This document shows positions 1-10,049 of a stretch of 64,000 nucleotides of DNA, piece after piece. The DNA is taken from NCBI GenBank assembly GCA_028289285.1, contig JANQRF010000002.1, forward strand, positions 620,001 through 684,000. The letters run 5' to 3'. Each line of letters begins with the position of its first letter. The stretch's first letter is position 1. Both the position numbers and the translations under genes were made by a program. Origin of the DNA: Alphaproteobacteria bacterium (GTDB taxonomy: Bacteria; Pseudomonadota; Alphaproteobacteria; Micavibrionales; Micavibrionaceae). A model generated the notes under the pieces. That model was given only the letters and a program-made list of their open reading frames with translations. It ran no database searches and was not told the DNA's origin.

Positions 1-1
1 T

Positions 2-754
2 ACCTACAACGCGGCATATCTATTGTATGGAAAATTTGTTCAATCTGACGCAGAACATACTATATCTGGTTATCAAACGCTGCAACATACCCCATATGAC
101 AACTTTGATGAAATATCAGGGCTCATGCCCAGAAAAATATATCTTGCTGACTTTTGTGTAGCACACATTGAAAACCAAGACGTAGAAGATTTATATAAAG
201 AGGTGGGCGTTCTTATTTTTATAGTCCCCGAAGACAGATCAGGTTTTAAAGCCATGCGTGTGCGATTTCGCCCGGAAGATGGTAAAAATGGAAACGCCAG
301 AAACTTTTCAATCACCTCATCTATTCATATACCTGAAATAAGAACCTGGGATGATGTACCAAGCGCACTGATCACATGGTGCTTTCACAATCTAAAAGCC
401 GATCCTATAACCCGGGATGACAAGAGAGTTGTCCCGCCAATCGAAATTGATATAACGGGTATAGAACCAAATCCCGAGCTTGATGGATTGATACAAAAGG
501 CAGATGGAAAGCAGTTTTTTTCCATAGGCTTAAAAGATATTGAGACGTGCGCTCAGATTTTTTTAGATACGTTTTTTAAAGCTGAAGACTCAACAACAGA
601 ATTGGCTGATACATTCACTGGCAAATCTAACTCCGAGCAAACAGACAATACTAAATCAATACCCCCAAAACCGGATATTGGAACTGACACAAGAACAGAT
701 TCAATAGGAAGAAAAATTGGTACGGAGGGATTCTCGGTTCCGGTAAAATTCTAG
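2..754 (+). CDS. Hypothetical protein, 5' end outside the window
   Basis: The reading frame is open from base 2, so the gene starts upstream; about 250 residues are visible up to the TAG at 752-754. A TTG lies in frame at 23, but the uninterrupted frame before it argues that the true start is outside. I recognise no family. The visible part looks globular and mixed alpha/beta, with a stretch beginning VGVLIFIVPEDRSG near residue 70 and a Ser/Thr/Pro/Asp-rich, probably disordered C-terminus over the last 50 residues. There is no membrane segment or signal peptide in the visible part. The DNA is more AT-rich than the pepN gene that follows 70 bp later, which may mark accessory sequence. Confidence 0.6.
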   Translation, partial: TYNAAYLLYGKFVQSDAEHTISGYQTLQHTPYDNFDEISGLMPRKIYLADFCVAHIENQDVEDLYKEVGVLIFIVPEDRSGFKAMRVRFRPEDGKNGNARNFSITSSIHIPEIRTWDDVPSALITWCFHNLKADPITRDDKRVVPPIEIDITGIEPNPELDGLIQKADGKQFFSIGLKDIETCAQIFLDTFFKAEDSTTELADTFTGKSNSEQTDNTKSIPPKPDIGTDTRTDSIGRKIGTEGFSVPVKF

Positions 755-824
755 AACTTAATCTGGAAAAATTACTTCGTATTCGTTATCGTTTGAAGAC
801 TTTAAGCAAAAAGGTTTCAAATAG

Positions 825-3422
825 ATGATGCGAACAGATACCCCCAAAACAATTTACCTCAAAGATTATACGCCGCCGCCTTACCTGGTGGAGCATGTGA
901 ATTTATATTTTGAGCTCTTTGAAGACAAGACAGTCGTTAAAGCTGAAACACATTACAAAAGAAACGGAGATCACGAAGATCCGCTCTTTTTAAATGGAGA
1001 AAATCTAAAGCTTGTTTCCATTGAAAAAGATGGCGCGGCGGTCACTGATTATAAAATTATCGATCAAATGCTGGAGCTCAAAAACCCCGGCGAGATATTT
1101 TCTCTGACGATTGTCACGGAAATTGACCCGGCCTCCAATACGGCGCTTGAAGGCCTGTATAAATCAGGCGGGAATTACTGTACGCAATGTGAAGCTGAAG
1201 GCTTCAGGCGGATTACTTACTATCAGGACCGGCCGGATGTGCTCTCCACTTTTTCCGTACGTATCGAGGCCGACAAAGAAAGATATCCCGTTCTTCTATC
1301 CAACGGTGACCTTGTTGATGCGGGTCAGGCAGATAAGGACCGGCATTATGCTGTGTTTAACGATACAACTCCCAAGCCATGTTACCTGTTTGCCCTTGTT
1401 GCCGGAGACCTTGTACATGTGCATGACACATTCACAACCATGTCCGGGCAGGAGGTTGATCTGTATATTTACGTTCGCAAAGGTGATGAGCATCAATGCG
1501 ACCATGCAATGCGCTCACTCATTAAATCCATGAAATGGGATGAAGAAGTTTACGGGCGGGAATATCAGTATAACCGCTTTAACATTGTTGCCGTAGGTGA
1601 CTTCAATATGGGCGCGATGGAAAACACATCTCTAAACATCTTTAATACAGCACTTGTTTTAGCGCATTCTGATACGGCGACCGATACGGATTTCATGCGT
1701 GTTGAAAGTGTGATTGCGCATGAATATTTTCACAACTGGACGGGCAACCGTGTGACTTGCCGCGATTGGTTTCAATTATCTTTAAAAGAAGGTTTAACGG
1801 TTTTTCGTGATCAGGAATTTTCCGGCGATCTGCATTCGCGACCCGTTCAGCGTATTGATGATGTCCAGCATCTGCGCCAGCACCAGTTCCCGGAAGATGC
1901 TTCCCCCCTCGCCCATCCGATCCGCCCGGATAATTACATTGAGATCAATAATTTTTACACCATGACCGTGTATGAAAAAGGCGCAGAAGTGATCCGTATG
2001 TTTCATACGCTGCTTGGACCGGAGACCTATCGTCAGGCAACCGATCTTTATTTTGACCGCTTTGACGGGCAGGCTGTTACCTGTGATGACTGGGCGCAGT
2101 GTATGGAAGATGTCTCTGGTCTTGACCTGGAACAATTCAAGTTTTGGTATACGCAGGCCGGGACTCCTGAAGTCAACGCAAAAACATCTTATGATGAAGA
2201 GAAAAAACAATTTACACTTACGCTGTCTCAATCCATCCCGGATACACCGGGGCAAACAAATAAACAACTCATGCATATTCCGGTGGCTGTTGGATTGCTG
2301 GGTGATAACGGAGATGACCTGATTGAAACGCAGGTGCTGCATCTTAAAGAGAAAGAACAAACATTTACATTTGAAGATATCGGTTCAAAGCCTGTGCCGT
2401 CGATCCTGCGGAATTTTTCAGCGCCTGTGAAACTTAACAGTGATTTGAACGACGATGATCTGGCTTTTCTCATGGTGCATGACAGTGATGGGTTTAACCG
2501 TTGGGAGGCCGGGAATAAGCTTGGCCTGCGCACGCTTAAAGAAATGACAGACAGCCAAAGTGCGCCGCCTGATTTTTATCTTAAAGCCTATAGTGATTTA
2601 CTGGACCGGGCGCTTGATCCCTCAGAAGATAAGGCTCTCATGGCGCGTGCCCTATCGCTTCCAACGGTCCCGGCCATTGCGCAAGGGCAGGATGTGATTG
2701 ACACAGATGCAATCCATAGCGCACGGGAAAATTTGCTGAATACTATCGCTGATCAGTTCAGTGATAGGCTTGAACAGATATATACACAAAACAGATCGGG
2801 CGTAGACTTTTCGCTAGATGCGCAGGCGATGGGCAAACGCCTGCTTCAAAATACGGTGATGCTCATCGGGGCAAACCGTTTGACAGACGAAGACGCGCAG
2901 ACATGCAAAACCCATTACGACACTTCAAACAATATGACCGACCGGATGGCAGGTTTTCACCTGGCGTGTGCTTTGGACGGCCCAGTGCACGAAGAAATTT
3001 TAAAAGATTTCTATGAGCGCTTTAAGGACTATCCGCTCGTCATTGATAAATGGTTTTCAGCGCAGGCTCAGATACATTTACCCAAAACAATAGAGGTCGT
3101 TCAAAAATTGCGGGAGCATCCTGATTTCAACATGAAAAATCCGAACCGCGTGCGCTCCCTTTACAGTGCATTTGCGATGTTGAACCCGGTGCAGTTTCAC
3201 CGCACGGACGGGCGCGGCTACGCGTTCTTAAAAGAAGCGATTATTGAGCTGAATGCAATCAACCCGCAGATTGGCGCGCGCCTGCTGACCCCTTTACGGG
3301 AATGGAAACGCTATACCCCGGACCGGCAGGAAAAGATGAAAGCCGTTCTGGAAGAAATTTGTACTCTTAAAAACATCTCTCCCAATGTCTATGAAATCGC
3401 AAGCAAGAGTTTAGGTGATTAG
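825..3422 (+). CDS. pepN: Aminopeptidase N (M1 family, PepN type)
   Basis: An 865-residue zinc aminopeptidase that removes N-terminal residues from cytosolic peptides. The M1 signatures are intact: the exopeptidase motif GAMEN at residues 263-267 and the zinc site HEYFH at 299-303, followed 18 residues later by the third zinc ligand Glu322 in LKEGLTV. Length and the complete C-terminal helical domain match the Escherichia coli PepN subfamily (about 870 residues). The start is ATG ATG at 825/828 with an AAGG about a dozen bases upstream; either Met could be used. The N-terminus contains a TPPPY run, a possible EF-P-dependent site. The stop codon overlaps the stop of the convergent small ORF by 4 bp. 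No signal peptide is visible. Confidence 0.96.
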   Translation: MMRTDTPKTIYLKDYTPPPYLVEHVNLYFELFEDKTVVKAETHYKRNGDHEDPLFLNGENLKLVSIEKDGAAVTDYKIIDQMLELKNPGEIFSLTIVTEIDPASNTALEGLYKSGGNYCTQCEAEGFRRITYYQDRPDVLSTFSVRIEADKERYPVLLSNGDLVDAGQADKDRHYAVFNDTTPKPCYLFALVAGDLVHVHDTFTTMSGQEVDLYIYVRKGDEHQCDHAMRSLIKSMKWDEEVYGREYQYNRFNIVAVGDFNMGAMENTSLNIFNTALVLAHSDTATDTDFMRVESVIAHEYFHNWTGNRVTCRDWFQLSLKEGLTVFRDQEFSGDLHSRPVQRIDDVQHLRQHQFPEDASPLAHPIRPDNYIEINNFYTMTVYEKGAEVIRMFHTLLGPETYRQATDLYFDRFDGQAVTCDDWAQCMEDVSGLDLEQFKFWYTQAGTPEVNAKTSYDEEKKQFTLTLSQSIPDTPGQTNKQLMHIPVAVGLLGDNGDDLIETQVLHLKEKEQTFTFEDIGSKPVPSILRNFSAPVKLNSDLNDDDLAFLMVHDSDGFNRWEAGNKLGLRTLKEMTDSQSAPPDFYLKAYSDLLDRALDPSEDKALMARALSLPTVPAIAQGQDVIDTDAIHSARENLLNTIADQFSDRLEQIYTQNRSGVDFSLDAQAMGKRLLQNTVMLIGANRLTDEDAQTCKTHYDTSNNMTDRMAGFHLACALDGPVHEEILKDFYERFKDYPLVIDKWFSAQAQIHLPKTIEVVQKLREHPDFNMKNPNRVRSLYSAFAMLNPVQFHRTDGRGYAFLKEAIIELNAINPQIGARLLTPLREWKRYTPDRQEKMKAVLEEICTLKNISPNVYEIASKSLGD

Positions 3423-3679
3423 GTTTTTTGATAGGCCATACCCGTGATTTCCCACTTTATGGGATTTCCTTTCCTATCAGTAACTAGGCTGTGAGTAACA
3501 CCCATAACACCATCTGCTTCAGGTTTTTCTGTTAAGGCATGCTGAGCAAAAAGCAGTTCTAATTTAGCGCTGTCCGAGCATGTTGCATGAGGGACACATA
3601 GAGAGACATCTCCTTGCCTATTAACACCTTTAGGTCCGGTGTATAGATTATCTGTTGTTAGTGTAAACTCTTTACGCAT
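3419..3679 (-). CDS. Small hypothetical protein, 86 aa
   Basis: An 86-residue ORF read from ATG at 3679 to a TAA overlapping the pepN stop. A good ribosome-binding site (AAAGGG) lies about 7 bases upstream of this Met. The same frame runs open further upstream into rnhB on the opposite strand, but that extension is antisense to rnhB and has no separate support. The protein is hydrophilic, with two cysteines in a CVPHATC segment and no membrane helix. No family recognised. The head-to-head gap to rnhB is only 60 bp, so both promoters must be packed into it. Confidence 0.55.
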   Translation of the reverse strand: MRKEFTLTTDNLYTGPKGVNRQGDVSLCVPHATCSDSAKLELLFAQHALTEKPEADGVMGVTHSLVTDRKGNPIKWEITGMAYQKT

Positions 3680-3739
3680 GGCTAAACCCTTTCTAGACTC
3701 TATTGGATAAAAAAAGTTATAAACAAAGTCAATAAAAAT

Positions 3740-4333
3740 ATGAAAAATAGTTTTGATTGGCAATTTAGCATGCCCGTCTGCGGTATTGATGAAGTCGGGC
3801 GTGGACCGCTGGCCGGACCGGTTGTGGCAGCCTGTGTGTTTATTCCGGACGGGGCAAAAACCCTGCCCTTTTGGGGTATCGTCACCGACAGTAAAAAGCT
3901 CTCGGCGAAGAAACGGGAAATGCTTTACGGCGATATTACAAAACACTGCGTTTATGCCGTTTCAGAAATTTCACCGCAGGAGATTGACGATCTCAATATT
4001 CATCATGCGACATTAAAGGCGATGAAGATGTCTTATGAAAGCATGGAGGTTACCAACGATCATATTGCGCTTATTGATGGTAAATTCGTTCCTGATATAA
4101 CTTGCGCAGCACATAATGTAGTAAAGGGTGACAGTAAGTCCCTTTCCATTGCTGCGGCCTCTATTGTTGCCAAAGTGCATCGTGACCGGTTAATGCAGGA
4201 ATTACACAAAACATTCCCCCATTATGGCTGGGCGCGGAATGCAGGCTACGGCACAGCCGAGCATATGGAGGGTATCCGTACTCACGGCATCACACCTCAT
4301 CACAGAAAATCCTTTGCGCCGTGTAAAATTTAG
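3740..4333 (+). CDS. rnhB: Ribonuclease HII
   Basis: A 197-residue RNase HII, which cuts the RNA strand of RNA-DNA hybrids and starts removal of single ribonucleotides from DNA. Family landmarks are all present: GIDEVGRGPLAGP with the acidic pair Asp17-Glu18, DSKKLS, Asp113 in LIDGK, Asp131 in GDSKSLSIAAAS, and the C-terminal GYGTAEHMEGIRTHG plus HHRKSFAP. Length is usual. The start is ATG at 3740. It lies directly upstream of ccrM, an arrangement conserved in many alphaproteobacteria, although here a palindromic repeat and a GANTC-rich leader separate the two genes, which implies independent transcription of ccrM. Confidence 0.96.
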   Translation: MKNSFDWQFSMPVCGIDEVGRGPLAGPVVAACVFIPDGAKTLPFWGIVTDSKKLSAKKREMLYGDITKHCVYAVSEISPQEIDDLNIHHATLKAMKMSYESMEVTNDHIALIDGKFVPDITCAAHNVVKGDSKSLSIAAASIVAKVHRDRLMQELHKTFPHYGWARNAGYGTAEHMEGIRTHGITPHHRKSFAPCKI

Positions 4334-4335
4334 TT

Positions 4336-4401
4336 GTCATCCCTGCGAAAGCAGGGATCGCGTTTTGTTTTAACCCGATCCCGGATCAAGTCCGGGATGA
4401 C
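4336..4401. repeat. Dispersed palindromic intergenic element, copy 1
   Basis: A 66-bp element beginning GTCATCCC and ending GGGATGAC, so its ends are inverted repeats. Inside are two hairpins: CCCTGC-GAAA-GCAGGG at about 4341-4356 and CCCGGA-TCAAG-TCCGGG at about 4380-4396. It starts immediately after the rnhB stop. Related copies lie at 27781-27847 and 40548-40605, each just after a coding gene. The layout resembles REP/BIME-type or Rickettsia-type palindromic elements; it may also act as an mRNA 3' end or transcription attenuator. Confidence 0.8.
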
Positions 4402-4423
4402 AGTAAAGATATAAACTACTGAA

Positions 4424-5692
<1,269 letters not shown>

Positions 5693-5742
5693 TTATTTCT
5701 CATAAATATTGATTTTTAAAAAGACGCGGGTATAAGGACCGG

Positions 5743-6186
5743 ATGAATACGCTGTTTAAAACCGTGACCTCTTTGCAGGAACACCGCAACCAGAAACTAT
5801 CTGCGGCCCCTGAAGCAGATCAGCTGGACGCTATTTTTATCAAAGACATGGTCTTTAAAGCCTCTATCGGTGTCTATGAGGACGAGAAGAAAGCCCCACA
5901 AAACCTAAAAGCCAATATTATTGTCCATGTCAGTACGTCCGGCGCGGCCTATCAAAAAGACGATATTCAGGATGTCATGTCTTATGAGTATATCGTCCAG
6001 GCGATTGAAGACGTCAAAAGCGAAGGCCATATCCATCTTTTAGAATCATTTGCCGAGCGTCTTGCGCAGAAATGCCTGAACCATCCGATGGCTTTAGATG
6101 TGGATGTGACGCTCGAAAAAGAAAATATGTTTGGCTACGGCGAAATGGCCGGTGTGCGCATTACTCGAAAGAAATACTCTCGATAG
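5743..6186 (+). CDS. folB: Dihydroneopterin aldolase family protein
   Basis: A 147-residue FolB-type enzyme, which converts dihydroneopterin to 6-hydroxymethyl-dihydropterin and glycolaldehyde in folate synthesis. Family signs are DAIFIKDMVFKASIGVYEDEK, the DDIQDVMSYEYIV segment, LLESFAERLAQ containing the conserved Glu, and the final strand MAGVRITRKK. About 25 extra residues precede the domain. The start is ATG at 5743 with AAGGACC upstream. The last 26 bp overlap the 3' end of the convergent gene at 6161-7036. Some alphaproteobacterial FolB paralogues act as epimerases or in other pterin steps, so the exact reaction is inferred from the family. Confidence 0.85.
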   Translation: MNTLFKTVTSLQEHRNQKLSAAPEADQLDAIFIKDMVFKASIGVYEDEKKAPQNLKANIIVHVSTSGAAYQKDDIQDVMSYEYIVQAIEDVKSEGHIHLLESFAERLAQKCLNHPMALDVDVTLEKENMFGYGEMAGVRITRKKYSR

Positions 6187-7036
6187 TTTCTTCAGGCTGC
6201 GTTGCGGCAGCTGACTGATCTGCAGGCCTGAATACAGTTGAAGATAAAAGCCGCTTGCCTTTCGCATCTTCAAATAAATCCACCCCGTCCAGCTCAGCTT
6301 TTAAGACAGCCAGCGTATCAGAACCGCTTATGATGTTACCCTGATACTCTTCAATATCCAGGCGAAAGCGTAAGTAAGCGGTTCTCTCATAGCGTCTTTG
6401 ACGCAGATCAATCGGAAGATCCAGAATTTCTTTTTGCTTACGCAGGATGTAGGCCTGAGCCACATGCTCATCCACCTCAGAAAAAACATATGTCAAAGCT
6501 TCTTCCAAAATAAATAAAACAGCCATTGGATAATCTTTAATTGCACGGCTCTCTCCGCAAATCTCGTCGGTACGCACATAGCTATTTACTTCCATGCGGC
6601 GGATATTCCGGTAGCCGGTATCATCAACCAGATCAAAGCCCTTTTTTTCCGTGTCATACCGGCCAAGATGAACCGGGACAAAAAATTCAAATTTGGTTGA
6701 AAAATCATTTTTATTTTGTTTGATATGCTGCTTGGCAGCTTCACGGATTTTATTCCATTCAAAATCATTGTTGAAGTTATCTTGATAAATGTCGCACTCA
6801 TTGATCAGCATATAATTATCAATCGCCCGGTTATCGCCACTATCAAAAACCTGTAAGCGCCAATACAGATCAGCAAGGCTTTGCGGTGTGATGCGGACAT
6901 ACTGACCGGAATATTTATCCTCGATCGTGGTGGCATCGATAAAATATTCCTCAATGTTTATTTTCTCTTCTTCCGCAAGAGCGGAAAAAGGTATCAACAA
7001 AGCGGCTATTGTCAGGATAGAAAAAAGAAATTTCAT
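6161..7036 (-). CDS. Exported hypothetical protein, 291 aa
   Basis: A 291-residue protein with a clear Sec signal peptide: Lys at position 2, a hydrophobic stretch of about 15 residues and a likely cleavage after SALA near residue 21. The mature part is acidic, rich in Tyr, Asp and Arg, without further membrane helices or repeats I can see. It is probably periplasmic. I do not recognise the family. Its 3' end overlaps folB by 26 bp on the opposite strand. It lies 44 bp downstream of the mutY stop on the same strand, so it could be read together with mutY. Confidence 0.75.
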   Translation of the reverse strand: MKFLFSILTIAALLIPFSALAEEEKINIEEYFIDATTIEDKYSGQYVRITPQSLADLYWRLQVFDSGDNRAIDNYMLINECDIYQDNFNNDFEWNKIREAAKQHIKQNKNDFSTKFEFFVPVHLGRYDTEKKGFDLVDDTGYRNIRRMEVNSYVRTDEICGESRAIKDYPMAVLFILEEALTYVFSEVDEHVAQAYILRKQKEILDLPIDLRQRRYERTAYLRFRLDIEEYQGNIISGSDTLAVLKAELDGVDLFEDAKGKRLLSSTVFRPADQSAAATQPEETIESISFE

Positions 7037-7080
7037 AGAAGAAGTATACTATGTTTTTGGTTGAGGCTGCAAATACGCTT

Positions 7081-8124
7081 TTATTTCAAAAGCTTGTAAA
7101 ATTTTCGAAAGACGGTTGGTAGCGCTTTCCCGTCAAAATCATCAAGGCGCTGCCAGAAATGATCTTCCGGGATACGGCCTGTATGAATGCGTGTCTGAGC
7201 GCCCTGCAAATGCAGTTCGAAATGTGTAAAGACATGCTTGACTTTTGCATTGGGGAGCTTTTTAAGAGATTTTACCTGAGCAAAAGCACTGTGATGCGCG
7301 GCTTTCTTTTCCGTCCACTCAGAGGTTGGAAAGCCGATCATCCCGCCCAAAAGCCCTTTCTCAGGACGCCTGTGCAAGAGGATCTCCCCGCGCTTATTTT
7401 CAATCCAGTAAATATAACCTTTGCGGACAGGCTTTGGTTTCTTTTCAGCTTTTACAGGATAGGTTTCCGGATTGCCCTGTGCATTAGCTTTGCAATATAA
7501 ACTGACTGGGCATAATAAACATTTCGGAGAGGTTGGCGTGCAAATCGTTGCGCCTAAATCCATAAGGCTTTGAGCATAATCCCCTGCCCGCTTTGTTTCA
7601 CCTGCAGCCAGAAAAGCCGCATGGCTTTTTAATGTTTCTTTTGAGTCCGGTAACGGCTCATTAACAGCATAGATCCGTGCCATGACACGCTCCACATTTC
7701 CATCAACAACGTTTGCGGATTTGTTAAACGCAATAGACCTGATAGCGGCAGCTGTATAGGGCCCAACCCCCGGGAGTTTCAATAGTTCTTTTTCCTCTTC
7801 AGGAAAAACGCCGCCGCGTTCAAACGCAATCACCTGCGCGCATTTATGGAGGTTACGCGCACGGGCATAATAGCCAAGCCCGGCCCATGCATTTAAAACA
7901 TCCTGCTGATCCGCTTTTGCCAGCTTCTCCACGGACGGCCAGGTTTTGACGAATTTCAAGAAATACGGGATAACAGCCTGCACGGTCGTTTGCTGAAGCA
8001 TGATCTCCGACAGCCAGACATGATACGGATTTGGAGTTTGCCCTGAGACGGCCCGCCAGGGCATTGCGCGTTTATGGGTATCATACCATTTCAGTAAAGA
8101 CCGGCGGAAGACAGCCGGGTTCAT
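7081..8124 (-). CDS. mutY: Adenine DNA glycosylase MutY
   Basis: A 347-residue A/G-specific glycosylase that removes adenine mispaired with 8-oxoguanine. The helix-hairpin-helix LPGVGPYTAAAI and the catalytic segment VVDGNVERVMAR are intact, and four cysteines in a C-x6-C-x2-C-x5-C pattern ligate the 4Fe-4S cluster. The C-terminal third is the NUDIX-like domain that reads 8-oxoG, with FTHFELHL. The frame continues upstream to 8316, but that extension would run antisense to the DUF721 gene; ATG at 8124 has AAGGA about 9 bases upstream and begins the normal family N-terminus. It diverges from DUF721 across a gap of about 46 bp, as in other alphaproteobacteria. Confidence 0.95.
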   Translation of the reverse strand: MNPAVFRRSLLKWYDTHKRAMPWRAVSGQTPNPYHVWLSEIMLQQTTVQAVIPYFLKFVKTWPSVEKLAKADQQDVLNAWAGLGYYARARNLHKCAQVIAFERGGVFPEEEKELLKLPGVGPYTAAAIRSIAFNKSANVVDGNVERVMARIYAVNEPLPDSKETLKSHAAFLAAGETKRAGDYAQSLMDLGATICTPTSPKCLLCPVSLYCKANAQGNPETYPVKAEKKPKPVRKGYIYWIENKRGEILLHRRPEKGLLGGMIGFPTSEWTEKKAAHHSAFAQVKSLKKLPNAKVKHVFTHFELHLQGAQTRIHTGRIPEDHFWQRLDDFDGKALPTVFRKFYKLLK

Positions 8125-8170
8125 CTCTTTATCCTTGTTCGCGAGTCCTGAAGCTGCCAATATACGTGCC

Positions 8171-8662
8171 ATGTGTGCTTTCCGGTCTATATCCGCTGCT
8201 CTGCCTAAAGCCAGCGAGAAAATCTTTTCCCGTAAATATATGTCTTTGGGGCGTATTGTCACCCAGTGGGAAGATATTATCGGGCCTAAAATGGCAGCCC
8301 GCGCCCAGCCTGTCAAAATTTATACACGCCGCCCAAAATCAAAACGGGATAAGCCGCAAGTAACTTTAGAAATCGCAGCCTCAAGTGCTGATTGCGCACA
8401 GCTTCAAATGCAAAAGGATGTGATTTTACAGCGGATCAACCTGCTTTTTGGGGATTCCTGGATCACGGATATCAAATTTTTACATGTCGCCCCGGACGTA
8501 AAGCTGTCAAAAAAGCCGTCAAAGCCGAAAAACCTGGATGGTGCGCAGTCTGGCATGCTTGAGGAATGGCTTGAAAAGATCGCCGATCCCGATATAAAAG
8601 AGCGCCTGAGACAGATGGGCAGCGCCCTTTTGGGTAAAGAGACAAAAACCAAGGATCATTAA
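8171..8662 (+). CDS. DUF721 (DciA-like) protein
   Basis: A 163-residue protein with a DUF721 domain: a helical N-terminus, the WEDIIGPKMAARAQPVKI segment, then a beta strand and the LQMQKDVILQRIN helix. DciA, the best studied DUF721 member, loads the replicative helicase DnaB in bacteria lacking DnaC; alphaproteobacterial copies beside mutY are usually assigned to this family, but whether this one loads helicase is inference. The C-terminus is basic and low in complexity. The start is uncertain: I used ATG 8171, while an in-frame TTG at 8135 would add 12 residues. One base separates its stop from efp, so the two are co-transcribed. Confidence 0.8.
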   Translation: MCAFRSISAALPKASEKIFSRKYMSLGRIVTQWEDIIGPKMAARAQPVKIYTRRPKSKRDKPQVTLEIAASSADCAQLQMQKDVILQRINLLFGDSWITDIKFLHVAPDVKLSKKPSKPKNLDGAQSGMLEEWLEKIADPDIKERLRQMGSALLGKETKTKDH

Positions 8663-8663
8663 G

Positions 8664-9233
8664 ATGAAAGTAACGGCCATTACATTGCGCCCCGGAAACG
8701 TGCTTGACCGCGACGGTAAGCTCTGGGTTGTAACAGGCTATGAGATTATGCAGCCCGGCAAAGGCGCATCGGTCATCCAGGTCGAAATGCGCGATATCAA
8801 ATCGGGTAACAAAGATAATGTCCGTTACCGGACTCAGGAAACGGTTGAGCGCGTGCGTCTTGAACAGCGCAATTTCCAGTATCTGTTTAATGACGGCGCA
8901 GACACTTTCACTTTCATGGACCTGGAAAGCTATGAGCAGGTTGAAGTCTCCGGTGAGTTAATCGGTGATCCGAAAGTCTTTTTACAAGACGGCATGCAGG
9001 TTGAAATTGAAAGCTTTGAAGGCCAGCCTTTAGGCATCACGCTTCCAACCAGTGTCACGATGGAAGTGGTTGAGGCCGAACCTGTTGTGAAAGGACAGAC
9101 AGCAACGACATCCTATAAGCCGGCCATTTTAGAAAATGGCGCAAAAGTCATGGTCCCGCCCTTTATCGAAGCAGGTACGCGCATTGTCGTGAAAACGGAA
9201 GATTCAACGTATGTTGAACGCGCCAAGGATTAA
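8664..9233 (+). CDS. efp: Elongation factor P
   Basis: A 189-residue translation factor that rescues ribosomes stalled at consecutive prolines. All three beta-barrel domains are present at the usual length. The tip loop of domain I reads MQPGKGASV, with Lys33 in the position that is beta-lysylated by EpmA; an epmA gene is present at 41781-42803. The start ATG follows the DUF721 stop by one base, so translation is probably coupled. Proline-rich proteins in this window that could need it include ValS, TolA, PepN and the OmpA-domain protein. Confidence 0.97.
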   Translation: MKVTAITLRPGNVLDRDGKLWVVTGYEIMQPGKGASVIQVEMRDIKSGNKDNVRYRTQETVERVRLEQRNFQYLFNDGADTFTFMDLESYEQVEVSGELIGDPKVFLQDGMQVEIESFEGQPLGITLPTSVTMEVVEAEPVVKGQTATTSYKPAILENGAKVMVPPFIEAGTRIVVKTEDSTYVERAKD

Positions 9234-9239
9234 TCGGAT

Positions 9240-10049
9240 ATGGCTACCCTCTCCCCGACCCTGACGATTATGATCCGCGCAGCGGAAAAAGCGGGCCGCG
9301 TACTTGTACGCGATTTTGGCGAAGTCGAACAGCTTCAGGTCTCACGCAAAGGTCCAGGCGATTTTGTTACGGCGGCCGATAAACGCGCCGAAGAAATCAT
9401 CTTTGAAGAGCTTCAAAAAGCGCGGCCCGATTATTCTTTCCTAATGGAAGAAGGCGGCAAGGTTGAAGGCAAAGACCCGGATAATGCCTGGATCATCGAC
9501 CCGATCGACGGTACGCATAATTTTATGCACGGTATCCCGCATTGGTGCATTTCTATTGCGCTTGAAAGCAAAGGTAAAATTCTGGCGGGCGTGATTTATG
9601 ACCCGGCCAAGGATGAGTTGTTCTATGCTGAAAAAGGCATGGGCGCGTTCTTACGCGGTGGAAAGCGCCTTCGCGCTTCCGGCAGGAATGATCTTGAAAG
9701 CTGTGTTGTTGCAACAGGCTATACAGGCAAAGACCCTGCATACCGGACAGCTTTTGTGAATGCTTTGAATGATATTATCGAAGACGCCCCTATGATCCGT
9801 CGCTTTGGGTCTGCAGCACTTGATCTGGCCTATATCGCGGCGGGGCGTCTGGATGGATATTATGAAATGCTGATCAAACCGTGGGATGTGGCCGCCGGGA
9901 TTTTGCTGGTACGCGAAGCCGGTGGTATGGTATCCTCCATCAATGACAGGAGCGATCCTGTTTATTCCGGCAATATCATCGCAGCAAATACACATATCCA
10001 TGGCGACCTTCTTAAAATCCTTCAAAGCGCAGGTAAAAAAGCGGCCTGA
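9240..10049 (+). CDS. suhB: Inositol monophosphatase family protein (SuhB-like)
   Basis: A 269-residue magnesium-dependent phosphatase. The metal site is complete: Glu70-Glu71 in FLMEEGG, then DPIDGTHNFMHG (Asp87, Asp90) and the C-terminal KPWDVAAGILLVREAGG. In proteobacteria SuhB dephosphorylates inositol phosphates and in E. coli also supports ribosomal RNA synthesis; which role applies here cannot be read from sequence. It starts 6 bp after efp. Its last 50 bp overlap the apparent start of the next gene, giving an unusually deep same-strand overlap. Confidence 0.93.
   Translation: MATLSPTLTIMIRAAEKAGRVLVRDFGEVEQLQVSRKGPGDFVTAADKRAEEIIFEELQKARPDYSFLMEEGGKVEGKDPDNAWIIDPIDGTHNFMHGIPHWCISIALESKGKILAGVIYDPAKDELFYAEKGMGAFLRGGKRLRASGRNDLESCVVATGYTGKDPAYRTAFVNALNDIIEDAPMIRRFGSAALDLAYIAAGRLDGYYEMLIKPWDVAAGILLVREAGGMVSSINDRSDPVYSGNIIAANTHIHGDLLKILQSAGKKAA

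Noticed and set aside
8125-8316. Upstream extension of mutY by 64 codons
   Set aside because: It runs antisense to the conserved DUF721 gene, and ATG 8124 has a good ribosome-binding site.
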